From: Sphagnum compactum
Taxonomy: Eukaryota > Bryophyta > Sphagnopsida > Sphagnales
Assembly (NCBI GenBank): GCA_965153455.1
Contig: OZ234493.1
Location: 15,056,213 to 15,120,212 of the forward strand
Reading direction: 5' to 3'
DNA length: 64,000 nucleotides
Shown here: piece by piece, positions 25,671 to 36,149 of the stretch
How the letters are laid out: each line of letters starts with the position of its first letter
How positions within the stretch are numbered: position 1 is the stretch's first letter
Notes under the pieces: model-generated
Database searches by the model: none
What the model was told of the DNA's origin: nothing
The model's input: only the letters and a program-made list of their open reading frames with translations
Made by a program: the position numbers and the translations under genes

Positions 25671-27805
25671 GGCCACCAAAATTGGTTGTCCTTTGTACCC
25701 AAATTTGCAATTGGTTTGGAGATAAAAATCATGTAGGGTACATCAGCCCATCATCAATTGCCTGCCTATGACCGTACATTTATTTATATTTTTATCATAT
25801 GTGCTTCACTTTGAGTGATTTAAAATGTTATGTGAATGCTACCTCAAGTTCTAGAAATCATCTTTGAATTGCAAAGGAAAAGGATTAATGAAAAATAACA
25901 AGAAGCAAAATAAGCTTTTCAATTTATAAACTGCATTTTTTTTTTCCTTCTCTTTGGACTCCTTCTACTACCAAACTTTCTTATTTCTTATTCATTTTAA
26001 ATGATTTAAAGTGTTATAAGAGCATCGCTTGAAGTTTTACAAATTATCTTTGAACTCTAATAGCAACAGAGCAACATGCAAGGAATTTTTGAGGTGTTCG
26101 GGAACCAGCCTTTGTAGTATTCGGTGGTTTGCTTTTGTGAGTTCTTGACCCCCTTTACTTTGTGATTTTCATTCCATTTTCAAATGTACCTTGGATGCAT
26201 TTTTTTGGCAACTTTATGTAACTTTTGGCAACTTTTGGAATTGATGTGTATGCCAAATTTATTGCAACACTAATGAAAAATGAATACCATTGTCAAGGTA
26301 GTATGTCATTGATGAATTTTTGCTTGGTCTAATTATCACATGTCAAAACAATTGGCATGTTCCCTACGATCTATGCTTTTGAATATGCTTCAATTAAGTC
26401 AATTCTACCTATCATTGACACTCTGTCAAATCTAGTCCCACCCACAAGCTTTGTTTCATGAATCTGGCTCCACCCACAAGCTTTGTTTTATGAATCTGGC
26501 TGCCAATGACACTTCACCCTAGGCCCAAGCCAACAAAAGTCCAAGACAAACTGGAGAGGCTATGGGCACTATGAACTTTGGAGCTTTCCAAGAAGAAACA
26601 ATTCCAGTATAGAGTTGAGACTTTTTCAAGGGTGAGGCCTCTTGAGTCTTTTACCCTTTCTACCACTAAAACCTAAGATAGAAGATTTTAGTATGACTTG
26701 ATTGTTTTGCTAAGCAGAACATGTGTCCATCAGTGCAGAACATGAGTCATGCAGACTACCACACAGGATCTTTGATTGGCTGTGTAGAAGGTGTCTCCCT
26801 CTAGATACAAACCAACACCAGAGTACTACAGACAAGGGAGTGTCCTTAGCAAGGGGAATTCCTTGTAGGGGTGGGTACTAACCAATTGAGAAAGAAAAAA
26901 TGGTGAACAGAGGGAAATAGAAGATGCACAGAATCCAAATTATTGATGAAAATATAGATGACATATGGACTCTATTTTCCATTTGCTAAATAACATGCTT
27001 CCAGTCAAATTTCAGGTCTTTTTGTTAGGACATAGAAACAATTGGCCAGATCCATCCTTCTTGTTTTTCTGCATGGCAAATTTCATCATCAAATCTTGAT
27101 GTCTACCAGGTAAGGTCTAGAATGATCACATTTTTAAAAGACGGGTATTCTTTCGTGTGTTGGAATTGTAAGATCATAGTGTTCAATCTGATGGGTGTCC
27201 ATTTGTCTTTCTTTGCAAAAACCCAACTACTCTTAGAGACCCACTAAAAAGTTGAGGTCAAAAGTTCCCATCTTACAATTAGATGATCCCACCCTGTATA
27301 TTAAGTACTAACATGCCAAATTTTGAGAAAAAAACTGATTTCTACTGCATCTTGGTGTCCCTTGTTTATAGGTGAAATTTCATTGAACTTATGCTGAATT
27401 TGGCTTCATAGTTTTCACCCCAATGAACTTTTCTTGAAGTACTTAACCTCAATTTGCTGAATACAACTTCCCTTCCCAAGAGATTCCATATTGAATCCCA
27501 GTTTCTTCAGTGATTGAATCCAATACCTCTGTAATCCATAACTACAGATGAGCTTTTCTTGGTCCATAGATACCAAGATGGGAGTCTTCAAGGGAGAAGA
27601 TAGTTTGGGTATAACTTCAAGCCAGTCTGCAGCAAGAAACCAGCTGCAACCAACCAAGGTCCAGTTCATGTGCCAGAAGCAGCTAAGGTTTTTTGACAAC
27701 GATGGGTTATCTCACAGTGTGATAATAAAGGTCCCTCCTGAGGGGTTGGCAATGTACTACTTGTGCAGCTCTTGCCCTCCTCCCAATGAACTTCAAAATA
27801 AACTG

Positions 27806-27832
27806 TAAACCTAAACCCTAAACCCTAAACCC
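27806..27832 (+). repeat. Interstitial telomere-type repeat
   Basis: The sequence contains one TAAACC followed by three consecutive CCCTAAA-type repeats, the complement of the TTTAGGG telomere repeat common in plants. It is far too short to be a chromosome end and lies in non-coding DNA. Confidence 0.75.
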
Positions 27833-28398
27833 ATCTGACATAGATACAAGTCTGAGGGTGAAAGAGTGGTCAAGATGCACAAAGGAATGGTGTTCGAGCG
27901 GAAGTCGTATAGTAGGTGGCAGCTATAGATGGCGAAAACAATGTCACCACATGTACAAATGAGCACTAGGTATGTCAAAGGTGAGGACTAGGGTAGTCCA
28001 ATCTGAAGGATCCCAGCACAAACTGAATGCAGAACAAATGCATGAAGGGCATACACAGTACCACCCACAAGAGAGATGAAGATGTCAAAGCAGGTGGCAC
28101 AGATACTGCTGTGCTTCTTGGGTTCATCAGTTCCTCCTCTGGACTTATCCTAATGTGCTTCCTTAGTGATGAACAAAATGTATGTGTCTCCGATTCCACA
28201 AAGGTCATAAATGCTGGCAGATACTAAGAAGGACATGATGATCACATATCAGGAGATGGGAGAGAGCATGATTCTCACCCCAACATCTGTTTTGTACATT
28301 GTAGAGTCGGTGCTACCAAGGCCACTTTGATCATCTCAGCCAGACCTGAACTGCAAGAATTGAAGAAAAGAAACCCAATATCCTCATCATAAAGCTCA

Positions 28399-28426
28399 AG
28401 GAAGAAGAAGAAGAAGAAGAAGAAGA
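28399..28426 (+). repeat. GAA microsatellite
   Basis: A run of about nine GAA triplets; it lies well downstream of the Egt1-like gene on the opposite strand sense. Confidence 0.9.
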
Positions 28427-30606
28427 CATAATATCAAAAGACACACTCACAAAACCCCTGAAAAGAAAGAAGAGTACTTGTGGTCATGCACTAGACTTGT
28501 GCCCCAAAAGAAACAGCATCAACAATAACAACAACAACAACTGCTGTTATGCAACAAATCCGACAGAATATTCTAGAAAAAATTAGGAAAGAACACCAAA
28601 CCCACACACAAATCTCCCGCAAGAAAATGCACTTCACAGTTTGAATCACCATTAGTAACAGACCAAAAACAACAACTGCTGCTGCTGGCTGCTGCTTCTG
28701 CACATTCAACAACAACAAAAGATATGTATGTATGAGGAAACTGGTAGCAAGATCTTGATGATGATGATAACAAGGAAGACAATTCAGCTGCAAATTTGAA
28801 GGAAAAAAAAGAGAATAAAAATAATGGGTGACTTTAAGGATAGCTCAAAACTCAGCATGAGGGCAAGTGCAGACCCAATGGCAGGCCCAAAGACAGGGTG
28901 ACTTTATGGATAACTTACTCCATTGTAGAGTTTCCATTTGAGCTCATGAAGCAGGTGACTTTGATCTGTATTGGGAAGTACTGAGTTTTGGTGAGGAATT
29001 TTCTAAAAGTGAAGAATTTGTTGCCATCCTAATCAATCACTCACATTCGGATTTTTTTGAAGAACCAAGGGCTGATCGATGATGTTGGGGAACATAAATA
29101 TTCTGTAGTACCATTGCAAGTTCATCAACATTTCAGTGTTGAAGATTTATTTTGTTTTGAAGATTCCAGTTCTGATCGATATATAACCATCATTGAGGGG
29201 GGGGAAAAACAGCTGCCCAGGCATCCACATATCTTTGCCAATTCTCTCATGGAAATTGAACGGTGCATTGAGTTCTTGAAGTAACTGGAACCAGAGGTTC
29301 TTTAATTCTGATTTTATTTTTTTTCAAAATCCAAACTCACTTAGTAGAATGGCATGGTTAGATTCAAAAACACTCGCTTAGTACTGAACTTGATGGTTGT
29401 GGAAAATCTTTGAGCATGGTGGAAAAGTCCAGATGGATCAAAAGTATTGCAAGATCTTATTTTTGTCAAACTTTAGTACAGTGCAATATCACGTATTGTA
29501 AATTATAGGGTATGGCTACTTTCCATTGTCAATTATGCTCATTTTCACAAAAGTTTACCGACTAGGAATCATTACGAGTTCACAACACATACACCAACAA
29601 GTTACATTACGAGTTCACAACACATACACCATTGCAATTTTAGCTAAATGATGATATCCTGGATCATGCAAGAAAATGCTACCAACATTTCAGCTTAGAT
29701 GTTTGAATGTTAGGTACTTATTGCAGGAGATTAATTATTCGGAGGATTTATTTGTTTGAAATCTTATTTCTGCCTTAGACTTATTTCTGAGGAAGCTCAG
29801 TGGTTGTATGCAATCAGCAACTCTATATATTATTAAATTAGATTAGGTGGTTCTTGAATAGGGTATTGCAAAACCTTACCCGTATGAATAACATTAGGTT
29901 TTTACAAGATTCTGAACAAATTAATTGGTAACCGGATTGGATGCTCAGACAAGCAAATTAGTATGAGATGGGTCTCAATATATGTGTAAACATTCAGATA
30001 TTTGATACTCATGTGGTGTGACAGAAATTTTTCTGTCATATATATCCTCCCCCTAGCCTACAAGTTGCAAATGGGTCTTAGAGATTTTCAAGTGTATAAC
30101 TTGTTTTGCTTTGATAACAGTGCAACAAAATTGCTGATTTTGGGTTTGTGATTTACAAGTATATCAGCATGTGCAATGCAATTTCATTCCACGTCGGTTT
30201 ATGTGACTCAAAATGTTTTGCGAAGACTTTGATAAAGAAGGGATTTGAGAGTCTAACATCCTTGAAAGAAGCACACTCTTTTTTTGTCTGTGTATATATT
30301 CATTCACCTAACAAAGTACAATAACAAGAATGACAACAAAACTGATAAAACGACAGCAAAATTGATATAAGTGCAACATAATTGCCGATTGGAAAGATTT
30401 TTTATTGTGGAAAGTTGTCACCTGGCCTTTTGGATTTTCTCATAATCCCATCATCTTACACACATGCATCGAGCTGATGCAAAATGTTAAAAGAAACATA
30501 TACCCAAAAATGTCACACAAAGTGTGTGAGGTCATACATGCTAAAGAATCAAGGGGGCTGAATGTTTCTACAATTCTGTTGGCCTGCCTTGATTCTTCCA
30601 ATGTTC

Positions 30607-30612
30607 TTTATT
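30607..30612 (-). terminator. Candidate polyadenylation signal AATAAA of the Egt1-like gene
   Basis: The minus strand reads AATAAA about 75 bases beyond the last stop codon (30,686). Plant signals are loosely defined, so this is a candidate only. Confidence 0.4.
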
Positions 30613-30685
30613 CATTTCAATATGCAAGGAGGAGGCAATTTGAAATAAACTACCCATCCATCCATCCATCCAAGGGAGGAAAATC

Positions 30686-31884
30686 TTACATATTCTTGCA
30701 GCAGTGGAATTTGGCAAACACAAATGGATACTGCCGCTGGTTAAAATTGCGGAATGAATCACGCCACATCTTTGGATGTGTTAGTGGCAAAGCACCTTTC
30801 AATACATAATGGGAACCATCGAAAAAATCGCTTGAATACTCAGGGTACTCAACCATAGGCTTGAACCCAGGAAATGGCTGAAAAACTGAGGATGTCCATT
30901 CCCAGCCATCTGAGCGCAGCTTGTGCACTTTGGTTGCATACCCACTTTGGAGAATCTGGTGATACTCGGACTCAGTCATGATGCGGCAGCCCACAGAGAG
31001 AAAATGCTTCCACCTCTGACAAACTGACAAAAACAGGCTGATCTGCAACTTTGGACCGATGATCAGTTGAACCCACAGAATGCACATAATACTCTCCATG
31101 CACTTTGGACCACATTGCTGGGTGCTTGTGTTCCTGGTCCTTGAAGAACTTGAAATCCACCGGTTGCCAAAACTCCTCCTTCTCGTACCCACCTTCCTTC
31201 ACAAATGTGAGGAAATCCCTCACTGAGACAGGCTCTGAGCTCACCAGAAACTTCTCAGATACGTGAGTTGTGAATTGCGGGTACTCATTGTCCCACATGA
31301 AGCCATTGTGAGCTACATTCCCTCCCATCATCACATTCCCGTTGGAGATTTGCACCATGTGGAATTCAGCTGCTACATTTCCACCCATCATGGCATTTCC
31401 ATTGGAGATGGGAACCATATTATTTCCAGATGAGTATATGGACGACTTCTGAGCTGCTGCTGACAGCTTCTTCTTCATTGTCATCCCACTGTTGATTCCA
31501 ACATGAGAGTTGTTGTTGTTGTTGCCATTGAACATATGATGAGGTAGTGCATTGAAACCGATGTTTGACGATTTTTTCTCAAACAACTTCTTGCGTTCCT
31601 GCACCAGCATGTATGCAAGAGTTTCAAGATGCATGTATGCCAGATTTATCAACCTGGCCGATATGCGAGCATCATCCATAGCTTCCATAAGCTCCTCTCT
31701 CACATGCTGCACATACTCAATTATTTCTTCACGTGTCGGCCATTGTACTGGAACTTCAGGATGGCCATGACACTTGGATGGATCAGTGACAATTGGGTCA
31801 ATCCCTCGTGAGAACATCACATCAAACTTAGTTGGCACCTCATTGGGCAAAAGCTTCAATTTCGCAAATGCCAGCAAATGTCCA
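30686..31884 (-). CDS. Egt1-like gene, fifth coding block (DinB and FGE sulfoxide-synthase domains)
   Basis: It begins YYGHLLAFAKLKLL, where the His matches the first iron ligand of EgtB. RGIDPIV, DPSKCHGHPEVPVQWPTREE and AYMHLETLAYM follow. In EgtB the last motif is His-X3-His-X-Glu; here the first His is Leu (codon 31,643-31,641) and the second His and Glu are kept. A low-complexity linker with FNGNNNNN and a 20-residue tandem duplication (31,418-31,299) leads to the FGE domain from WDNEYPQF. After VEAFSL the frame is lost, and the next frame resumes as GCRIMTESEYHQIL, GWEWTSSVFQPFPGF, EYSSDFFDGSHYVL and SFRNFNQRQYPFVFAKF, ending at 30,686. A two-base loss near 30,990-30,998, at an expected Trp, explains the shift. 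Confidence 0.85.
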
Positions 31885-32099
31885 CTACACAAAGCAAAAA
31901 GTAGCCCCCAAAAACATAAAAATCTTTGAATCCATCAATCAGTCCTCTCACATTTGCAACAACAAAAAAAATTTGTAGTTGAAAAGAGAACCAATGTCCC
32001 ATCATTTGCAACTTTAAAAGGAAAATTGTGCAAGCAAGAAAAAAAAATTGGTCTTTTCTTCCAACACTAATATAGTCTAAGATTGTGAGTTCCACTTAC

Positions 32100-32345
32100 T
32101 AGTAGAAGCAAAAAGGGTGCCGGACATCAATAGGCTTCATGCTCCAATCAGGGAGGTTCCTGAAAAAGGCGTCAGTTGCATGCCAGCATCGAACATATGC
32201 TTCTTTGAAAGGTATGAGCATTTGCATACCCCATGTTTGATCGCGCCAAGCCATGTCAATAACAAACCCGGATTCATTCGCCAGATGGTTGAAATCACCA
32301 ACTGTGAATTTCCTTGAAATTTCAACCAACACCCTCTCCCCTGCC
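32100..32345 (-). CDS. Egt1-like gene, fourth coding block (end of methyltransferase, start of DinB)
   Basis: The acceptor is GTGGCAG before 32,345 and the donor TACTA|GTAAGT after 32,100. The block codes for RAGERVLVEISRKFTVGDF. The E-x-S of VEIS corresponds to the pair that holds the imidazole of histidine in EgtD. The sequence then enters the DinB part with RCWHATDAFFRNLPDWSMKP and DVRHPFCFY. The last codon is split with the next block to give the FYYGH turn. Confidence 0.85.
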
Positions 32346-32593
32346 CTGCCACATTCACAAAACATCCATTGTCATATGCTGCTCATAATCCTCTGAAATG
32401 CTTTAATCCCAAAAAAAGGACAAGACAAAAGAAACTTCATACATTTGGTCTTAGTTTTACAACCTACCTACCAGCCTACCTCCTCCACAATGGGTCTTTC
32501 TTAAAACCTTGAGAAACAAAAGTTTCCTTCAGGTAGGTACCTGGTCAAAGTGCATACAAGTATAGGGGGTGAGACTTTTTCTTTGAAAAATAC

Positions 32594-32831
32594 CTGATGT
32601 GAACTCGGTGTTGGGGGAGCTTAAGGTCAGTTGGAAACTTGAGGTACATTTCAACTTGGTGCGAGTGTTCGTTGATGTCAACTTCATAGACCCATGATTC
32701 CTCATCCTTGGTTGAGACTTCATGACCCAATAAAGCAAGTGCATTGCGCATCCCATTCTTTATGAAAAGGCCTGTTACGCCCACCTTGTCATAGTACGCT
32801 GCTCTGAGATGTTCCTGATCCTTCCACATAT
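32594..32831 (-). CDS. Egt1-like gene, third coding block (methyltransferase C-terminal part)
   Basis: The acceptor is GGTTTTAG before 32,831 and the donor CATCAG|GTATTT at 32,594. The block codes for DMWKDQEHLRAAYYDKVGVT, then FIKNGMRNALALLG and an acidic linker with SWVYEVDINEHSHQVEM. WKD, the AY pair and GVT are hallmarks of the EgtD family, and the Tyr lies where the substrate-binding Tyr of EgtD is known. Phases fit the neighbouring blocks exactly. Confidence 0.85.
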
Positions 32832-33161
32832 CTAAAACCACCCCCAAAAAAAGATCATGAAAACTTAAGAAAAATTGCAAATCCTGACAAACATCTACAT
32901 CATTGAACAACATGTAGAAATGGAGAATCAGAAACTGGAAATTCCCCACCAAATTTTACCTCAAAAACATATAGAACAAAAAGAAAATACCCAATTGAAC
33001 AAATCAACTTAAATCTCTGTACTACCCACAACAAACAGAAGCTGAGATTATGATCACAAAACTCACCAAAAAAAGCATCCCCAAAGAACTGAAAAAAAAT
33101 CAACAAGAAGTTTTTTGGGGTGTAAAATTAATAGAATGAAGTGGAGCATGTAACCATTTAC

Positions 33162-33442
33162 CTGCGCACTGGAGTATTTGGCAGTGAGTACCAACAGCAG
33201 CAACAGCATCGCGGAAAAATTGAACTGCAGCTGAAGCAGAAAGATTGCCCACACTGCTACCGAGCCACAAAATGCATACATTTTCATGTGGGTAACGCTC
33301 CCGAACAATCTTCAAACCCTGCATATAATCAGCGTGCACCATGTCCATGTCTTCATGCTGCAGCCCATCTACATTTTGCATCAAGTTCTTGTATGCTTCT
33401 TCCAAGAACAGGCCTGACACATCGATCCCTGCATACTGACAC
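33162..33442 (-). CDS. Egt1-like gene, second coding block (SAM-binding core)
   Basis: The acceptor is CATCTCAG before 33,442 and the donor CGCAG|GTAAAT at 33,162. The block codes for CQYAGIDVSGLFLEEA, then DMDMVHADYMQGL and VCILWLGSSVGNLS. IDVS is the strand-2 region of the methyltransferase, and LGSSVGN matches the conserved motif whose Asn contacts histidine in mycobacterial EgtD. The end reads QILQCA where relatives usually have a Leu-Leu-Gly-like turn before the WKD motif, a small departure from consensus. Confidence 0.8.
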
Positions 33443-33512
33443 CTGAGATGTATGTATGTATGAGAAAAAAAATATGTATGTAGACAAACAAAAAACACCC
33501 AATGATCAATCC

Positions 33513-33880
33513 TCATAAAGCAGTGCCACAACCAAGCTCAACAATAACACTGTGCGGTGGGATTTGTGCAGCAATTTCATCCACATGCAGTTCCAGCATG
33601 TGGTCTTCAGCAAGGAAAGGATAATACTCCTCCAATTTGGTTATCTCCTCGTAAAGCTCAGATCCTTTCTTGTCATACAAAAGACTGAAGGGAATTTCCT
33701 TGTTCCCCTGTGAGTTCTGAAGTCCCTCCAGCACTTGATGCATGGTAGTGTTGGTGGTGGTGGAGTCCCCATCATATGATGATGGTATTTCTGCAGATAA
33801 TTCCTCAAATTTGTATGCTCTTGGATTCTTGAAAAGTTTGCTTTTTCTTCAGACTGGCCATCATCATCACAATCCCCCAT
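33513..33880 (-). CDS. Egt1-like gene, first coding block (start of EgtD methyltransferase domain)
   Basis: An ATG at 33,880 opens MGDCDDDGQSEEK. The homologous frame, which reads KLFKNPRAYKFEELSAEIPS and then MHQVLEGL at 33,743, lies one base out of phase, and one extra A in the run at about 33,840 would join them. If the shift is real, translation would start at the in-frame ATG at 33,743. The block carries the EgtD N-terminal signature SLLYDKKGSELYEEIT and EEYYP, then SAM motif I VELGCGTA. It then meets TGA with no GT donor nearby. In related EgtD proteins about 16-20 residues, typically starting KT, follow before the next strand; they are absent here. Confidence 0.7.
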
Positions 33881-34480
33881 CCAAAGTTTAGACTACTGTT
33901 AAGAAAAAAAAAACAACATTTCTGAATTCACCCAAAAGTCTCAGCTCCCAAAATCTGCACAGTAAAATCTCAAATTTGTGGAGGAGCAATGGTGATGATG
34001 ATCCCCAGGCAAGAATGAATGATATTCGGAGGGGAAAAAACCCCACAGTCACAAGGAAGAAAACAGACAGTGAAAAGAATGAATGACACGAGAAAAGAAA
34101 TACAAATAAGGAGACAAAGAAAAATTGTTGGAGAAGATAAAACCCAAAGAAGAAACCCAAGAATGTGTGGAAAAAAAATCACAGAAAGAGAGATGAGTTT
34201 GGAGGCTTACATGCAGTGGGTTGAATTTGGTAGAAATCGGAGAGATCCAGCACCAGCAGAGCAGGGATTGTTGTCAAGCTGTGGAAGGGAAGGGCATGAC
34301 AGTGGCTTCTTCTTCTTCTTCTATGAGGAGAGTAGTGAGTTTGTGATAGAAAGGAGAGACAGTAGGAGCAAGAACACCCAAGCCTTCCAGCTGATTCATC
34401 TCCTGTCTGGCTGACCTTTTGTGGCTTGCTGCTCTGTCACACCCACTTCTCAGACTGGTCAATGGTGCATGATTCAGGTG
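33881..34480 (-). other. 5' leader of the Egt1-like gene with a likely first intron
   Basis: Downstream of the TATA box the minus strand has a leader rich in CT and GAA. It contains two short upstream frames, one of 41 codons starting MNQLEGLGVLAPTV. A good donor, CTGCAT|GTAAGCC, lies at about 34,211. A polypyrimidine tract and TTCTTAACAG lie just before the ATG at 33,880, so a leader intron of about 300 bases is likely. The exact transcription start is not visible. Confidence 0.45.
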
Positions 34481-34508
34481 CAATCTGGTGCATCATCTCT
34501 CTCAGTCT

Positions 34509-34517
34509 CTATTTATA
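34509..34517 (-). promoter_or_regulatory. TATA box of the Egt1-like gene
   Basis: The minus strand reads TATAAATAG, a strong plant-type TATA box, followed within about 30-40 bases by the leader. It lies about 630 bp from the first ATG, and a TTC/GAA microsatellite lies just upstream (34,531-34,554). Confidence 0.6.
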
Positions 34518-34530
34518 TCCATCTACCAAT

Positions 34531-34554
34531 CTTCTTCTTCTTCTTCTTCTTCTC
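34531..34554 (+). repeat. TTC microsatellite next to the Egt1-like promoter
   Basis: About seven TTC triplets lie directly upstream of the TATA box. GAA/TTC tracts are common in plant promoters and leaders. Confidence 0.85.
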
Positions 34555-35860
34555 CCCTCCACCACAATCTTTTCAGTGCCAAAAAGGATGTAAATTTCTG
34601 GTGGTGAGTTCCAAAGGAAAATAAATCCTCATGCACCATTGGAAAAACAACAACAACAACATTCTCTGCTTGAAAGCTGTGACACCACTCTGGACAAACT
34701 TCCTGTTTTTCAGGAAGAGCATCAACAGTGTCACACACATGCAGACACAGAGACAAAAAGAGACCACCCATTTTGCAAATTGAAGCAAGACTCGTAGCTT
34801 TGCAAATCCTAGTGAGCCACAACGGCAAGTTCACACCAGATCAAGAGTAGTGTACTGCTCCAAAAATGGAAATGAAATGGGGACAGCATCAATCAACAAA
34901 AAAAGCACATGAAAAAAATCTTCAAAGAATTTAGAGAGAAACAAAAACCCACAACCTAACAAAAACACATTGGAAAAAATAAATCAAAACTCCCAAAACA
35001 AAACTGCTTCACTAAACAAACAAATAAACAAAGAAAGCAACAGCAACAACAGCAGTGGATCACCCAAAAAGGGAAAAACACACACACACACACACACACA
35101 CAGTGAAAATTCACAGGACTATATATCTATCGAACAAAAAAGAATAATGTTTTGTTCGCAACTGATTTCACATTTCTACAGATGAGAAATGGAGTGGGTT
35201 TGTCTCCAGACCTGTGTGTGTGCAATCAAGCTCTCAGAAAAAACCCACAAAAGCACACCAACTGCAATTGACACAAAGTGAGTGTATCAATTTTGATGAT
35301 GATGATGATGATGCACATTAGCAACAGAGTGTTAGCTAGCTGGCTGTTGAGCTTGAAAGAACAATGTGTTGGGTGCTGGCATACTTATACTACCATCATT
35401 CCACTCCCACAACACACTACTGCAGACGACAACAACAACAACAGAAAAACCAACATCTCCTGGTTGTTGCTGCTGCTGCTTCCCAGATTCACAAAAGGAG
35501 ATTTTCTAGATCCCAATTCCTGATCTAAAATTAAATCCCGGTCTCACTCAAATTCCTAAATTCCAATAATTCCTGATCTTTTTGGTTCTCTTTCTTCATG
35601 AAGAATGAATGGACTTCTTGGGCAGTTAAAATCTGCTCAATACTTACCTCTCTTTTTCTCGCTTCCTTCCTTCCTTCCTTCCTTCCTTTCTTTCTAAAGT
35701 TTTTGATCTTGTTTTCAGTACTTAGACACTAAATTATCCCACTCATCAAAAAAAAAAAATCTTTTTTTTTCTTTTCCTCTTTCTCTACTTATTAGTGTAT
35801 TTCAATCTTCTACTTTTCTTACTTTTTTCCAACCAACCTTCACAAATGTACTCTGACTGG
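34555..35860. other. Promoter-side intergenic stretch rich in microsatellites
   Basis: No gene. It contains a CA repeat (35,079-35,101), a GATGAT run (35,296-35,314), a CTG/TGC run (35,468-35,480) and a CCTT run (35,665-35,690). These sit upstream of the Egt1-like gene and may belong to its regulatory region. Confidence 0.6.
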
Positions 35861-36149
35861 ACATGGAAAAACAAACAAATTGCCCAAAACAACTCGGGTG
35901 CCCAACCTAAGTACACTTTATGAATTACATATAGTAAAGGACGTCCAGGTCGTGAAGCTTTTTCCATCCATCCATCCCGTCATCCATCCAGTCCTGAAGG
36001 TATTCTGAAGGTATTCTGTGACTCCCCATCCTCCTGCTGCAGCAGCCACCCATTCTCCCCTTTAATCGAGTTTATATTATGTACAAACCCAGGAGGAGTA
36101 GAAGACGACAACCCTGGGGTCCTACTTATGCACTCAAATGGGTCGGAGA

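Larger units (their letters stand above)
25671..30604. other. Intergenic stretch downstream of the Egt1-like gene
   Basis: No gene can be supported. It contains a 36-bp direct duplication (about 26,425-26,495, CCACCCACAAGCTTTGTTT), a telomere-like tract (27,806-27,832), a GAA microsatellite (28,399-28,426), CAA-rich low complexity (28,515-28,720) and a 35-bp direct duplication (29,567-29,632, TTACGAGTTCACAACACATA). A 94-codon minus frame at 27,415-27,699 has balanced composition but no recognisable domain. Confidence 0.5.
30686..33880 (-). pseudogene. Egt1-like ergothioneine synthase: EgtD methyltransferase, DinB and FGE domains, apparently damaged
   Basis: In fungi Egt1 trimethylates histidine to hercynine using SAM (EgtD part). 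It then couples hercynine to cysteine with iron and oxygen (DinB-FGE, EgtB part) to give the sulfoxide precursor of ergothioneine. Here the same three domains occur in the same order in five blocks: 33,880-33,513, 33,442-33,162, 32,831-32,594, 32,345-32,100 and 31,884-30,686. The last three introns have GT-AG ends and consistent phases. Diagnostic motifs are LLYDKKGSELYEEITKLEEY, VIVELGCGTA, LGSSVGN, VEISRKF, RGIDPIV, HPEVPVQWP, HLETL, WDNEYP and DGWEWTS. Apparent damage: a stop directly after motif I with the following segment missing, a frameshift near 30,990-30,998, a probable one-base loss in an A5 run near 33,840, and Leu for one iron-ligand His. OvoA has the methyltransferase at the other end, so this is not OvoA. 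Identity is secure; activity is doubtful. Confidence 0.85.

Noticed and set aside
27415-27808. Overlapping frames on both strands with balanced composition
   Set aside because: I considered a mitochondrial-termination-factor-like repeat on the minus strand, but no motif is clear enough to support it.
30405-30809. A 134-codon plus-strand frame overlapping the end of the Egt1-like gene
   Set aside because: Its right part is antisense to the FGE domain and the left part has no protein character.
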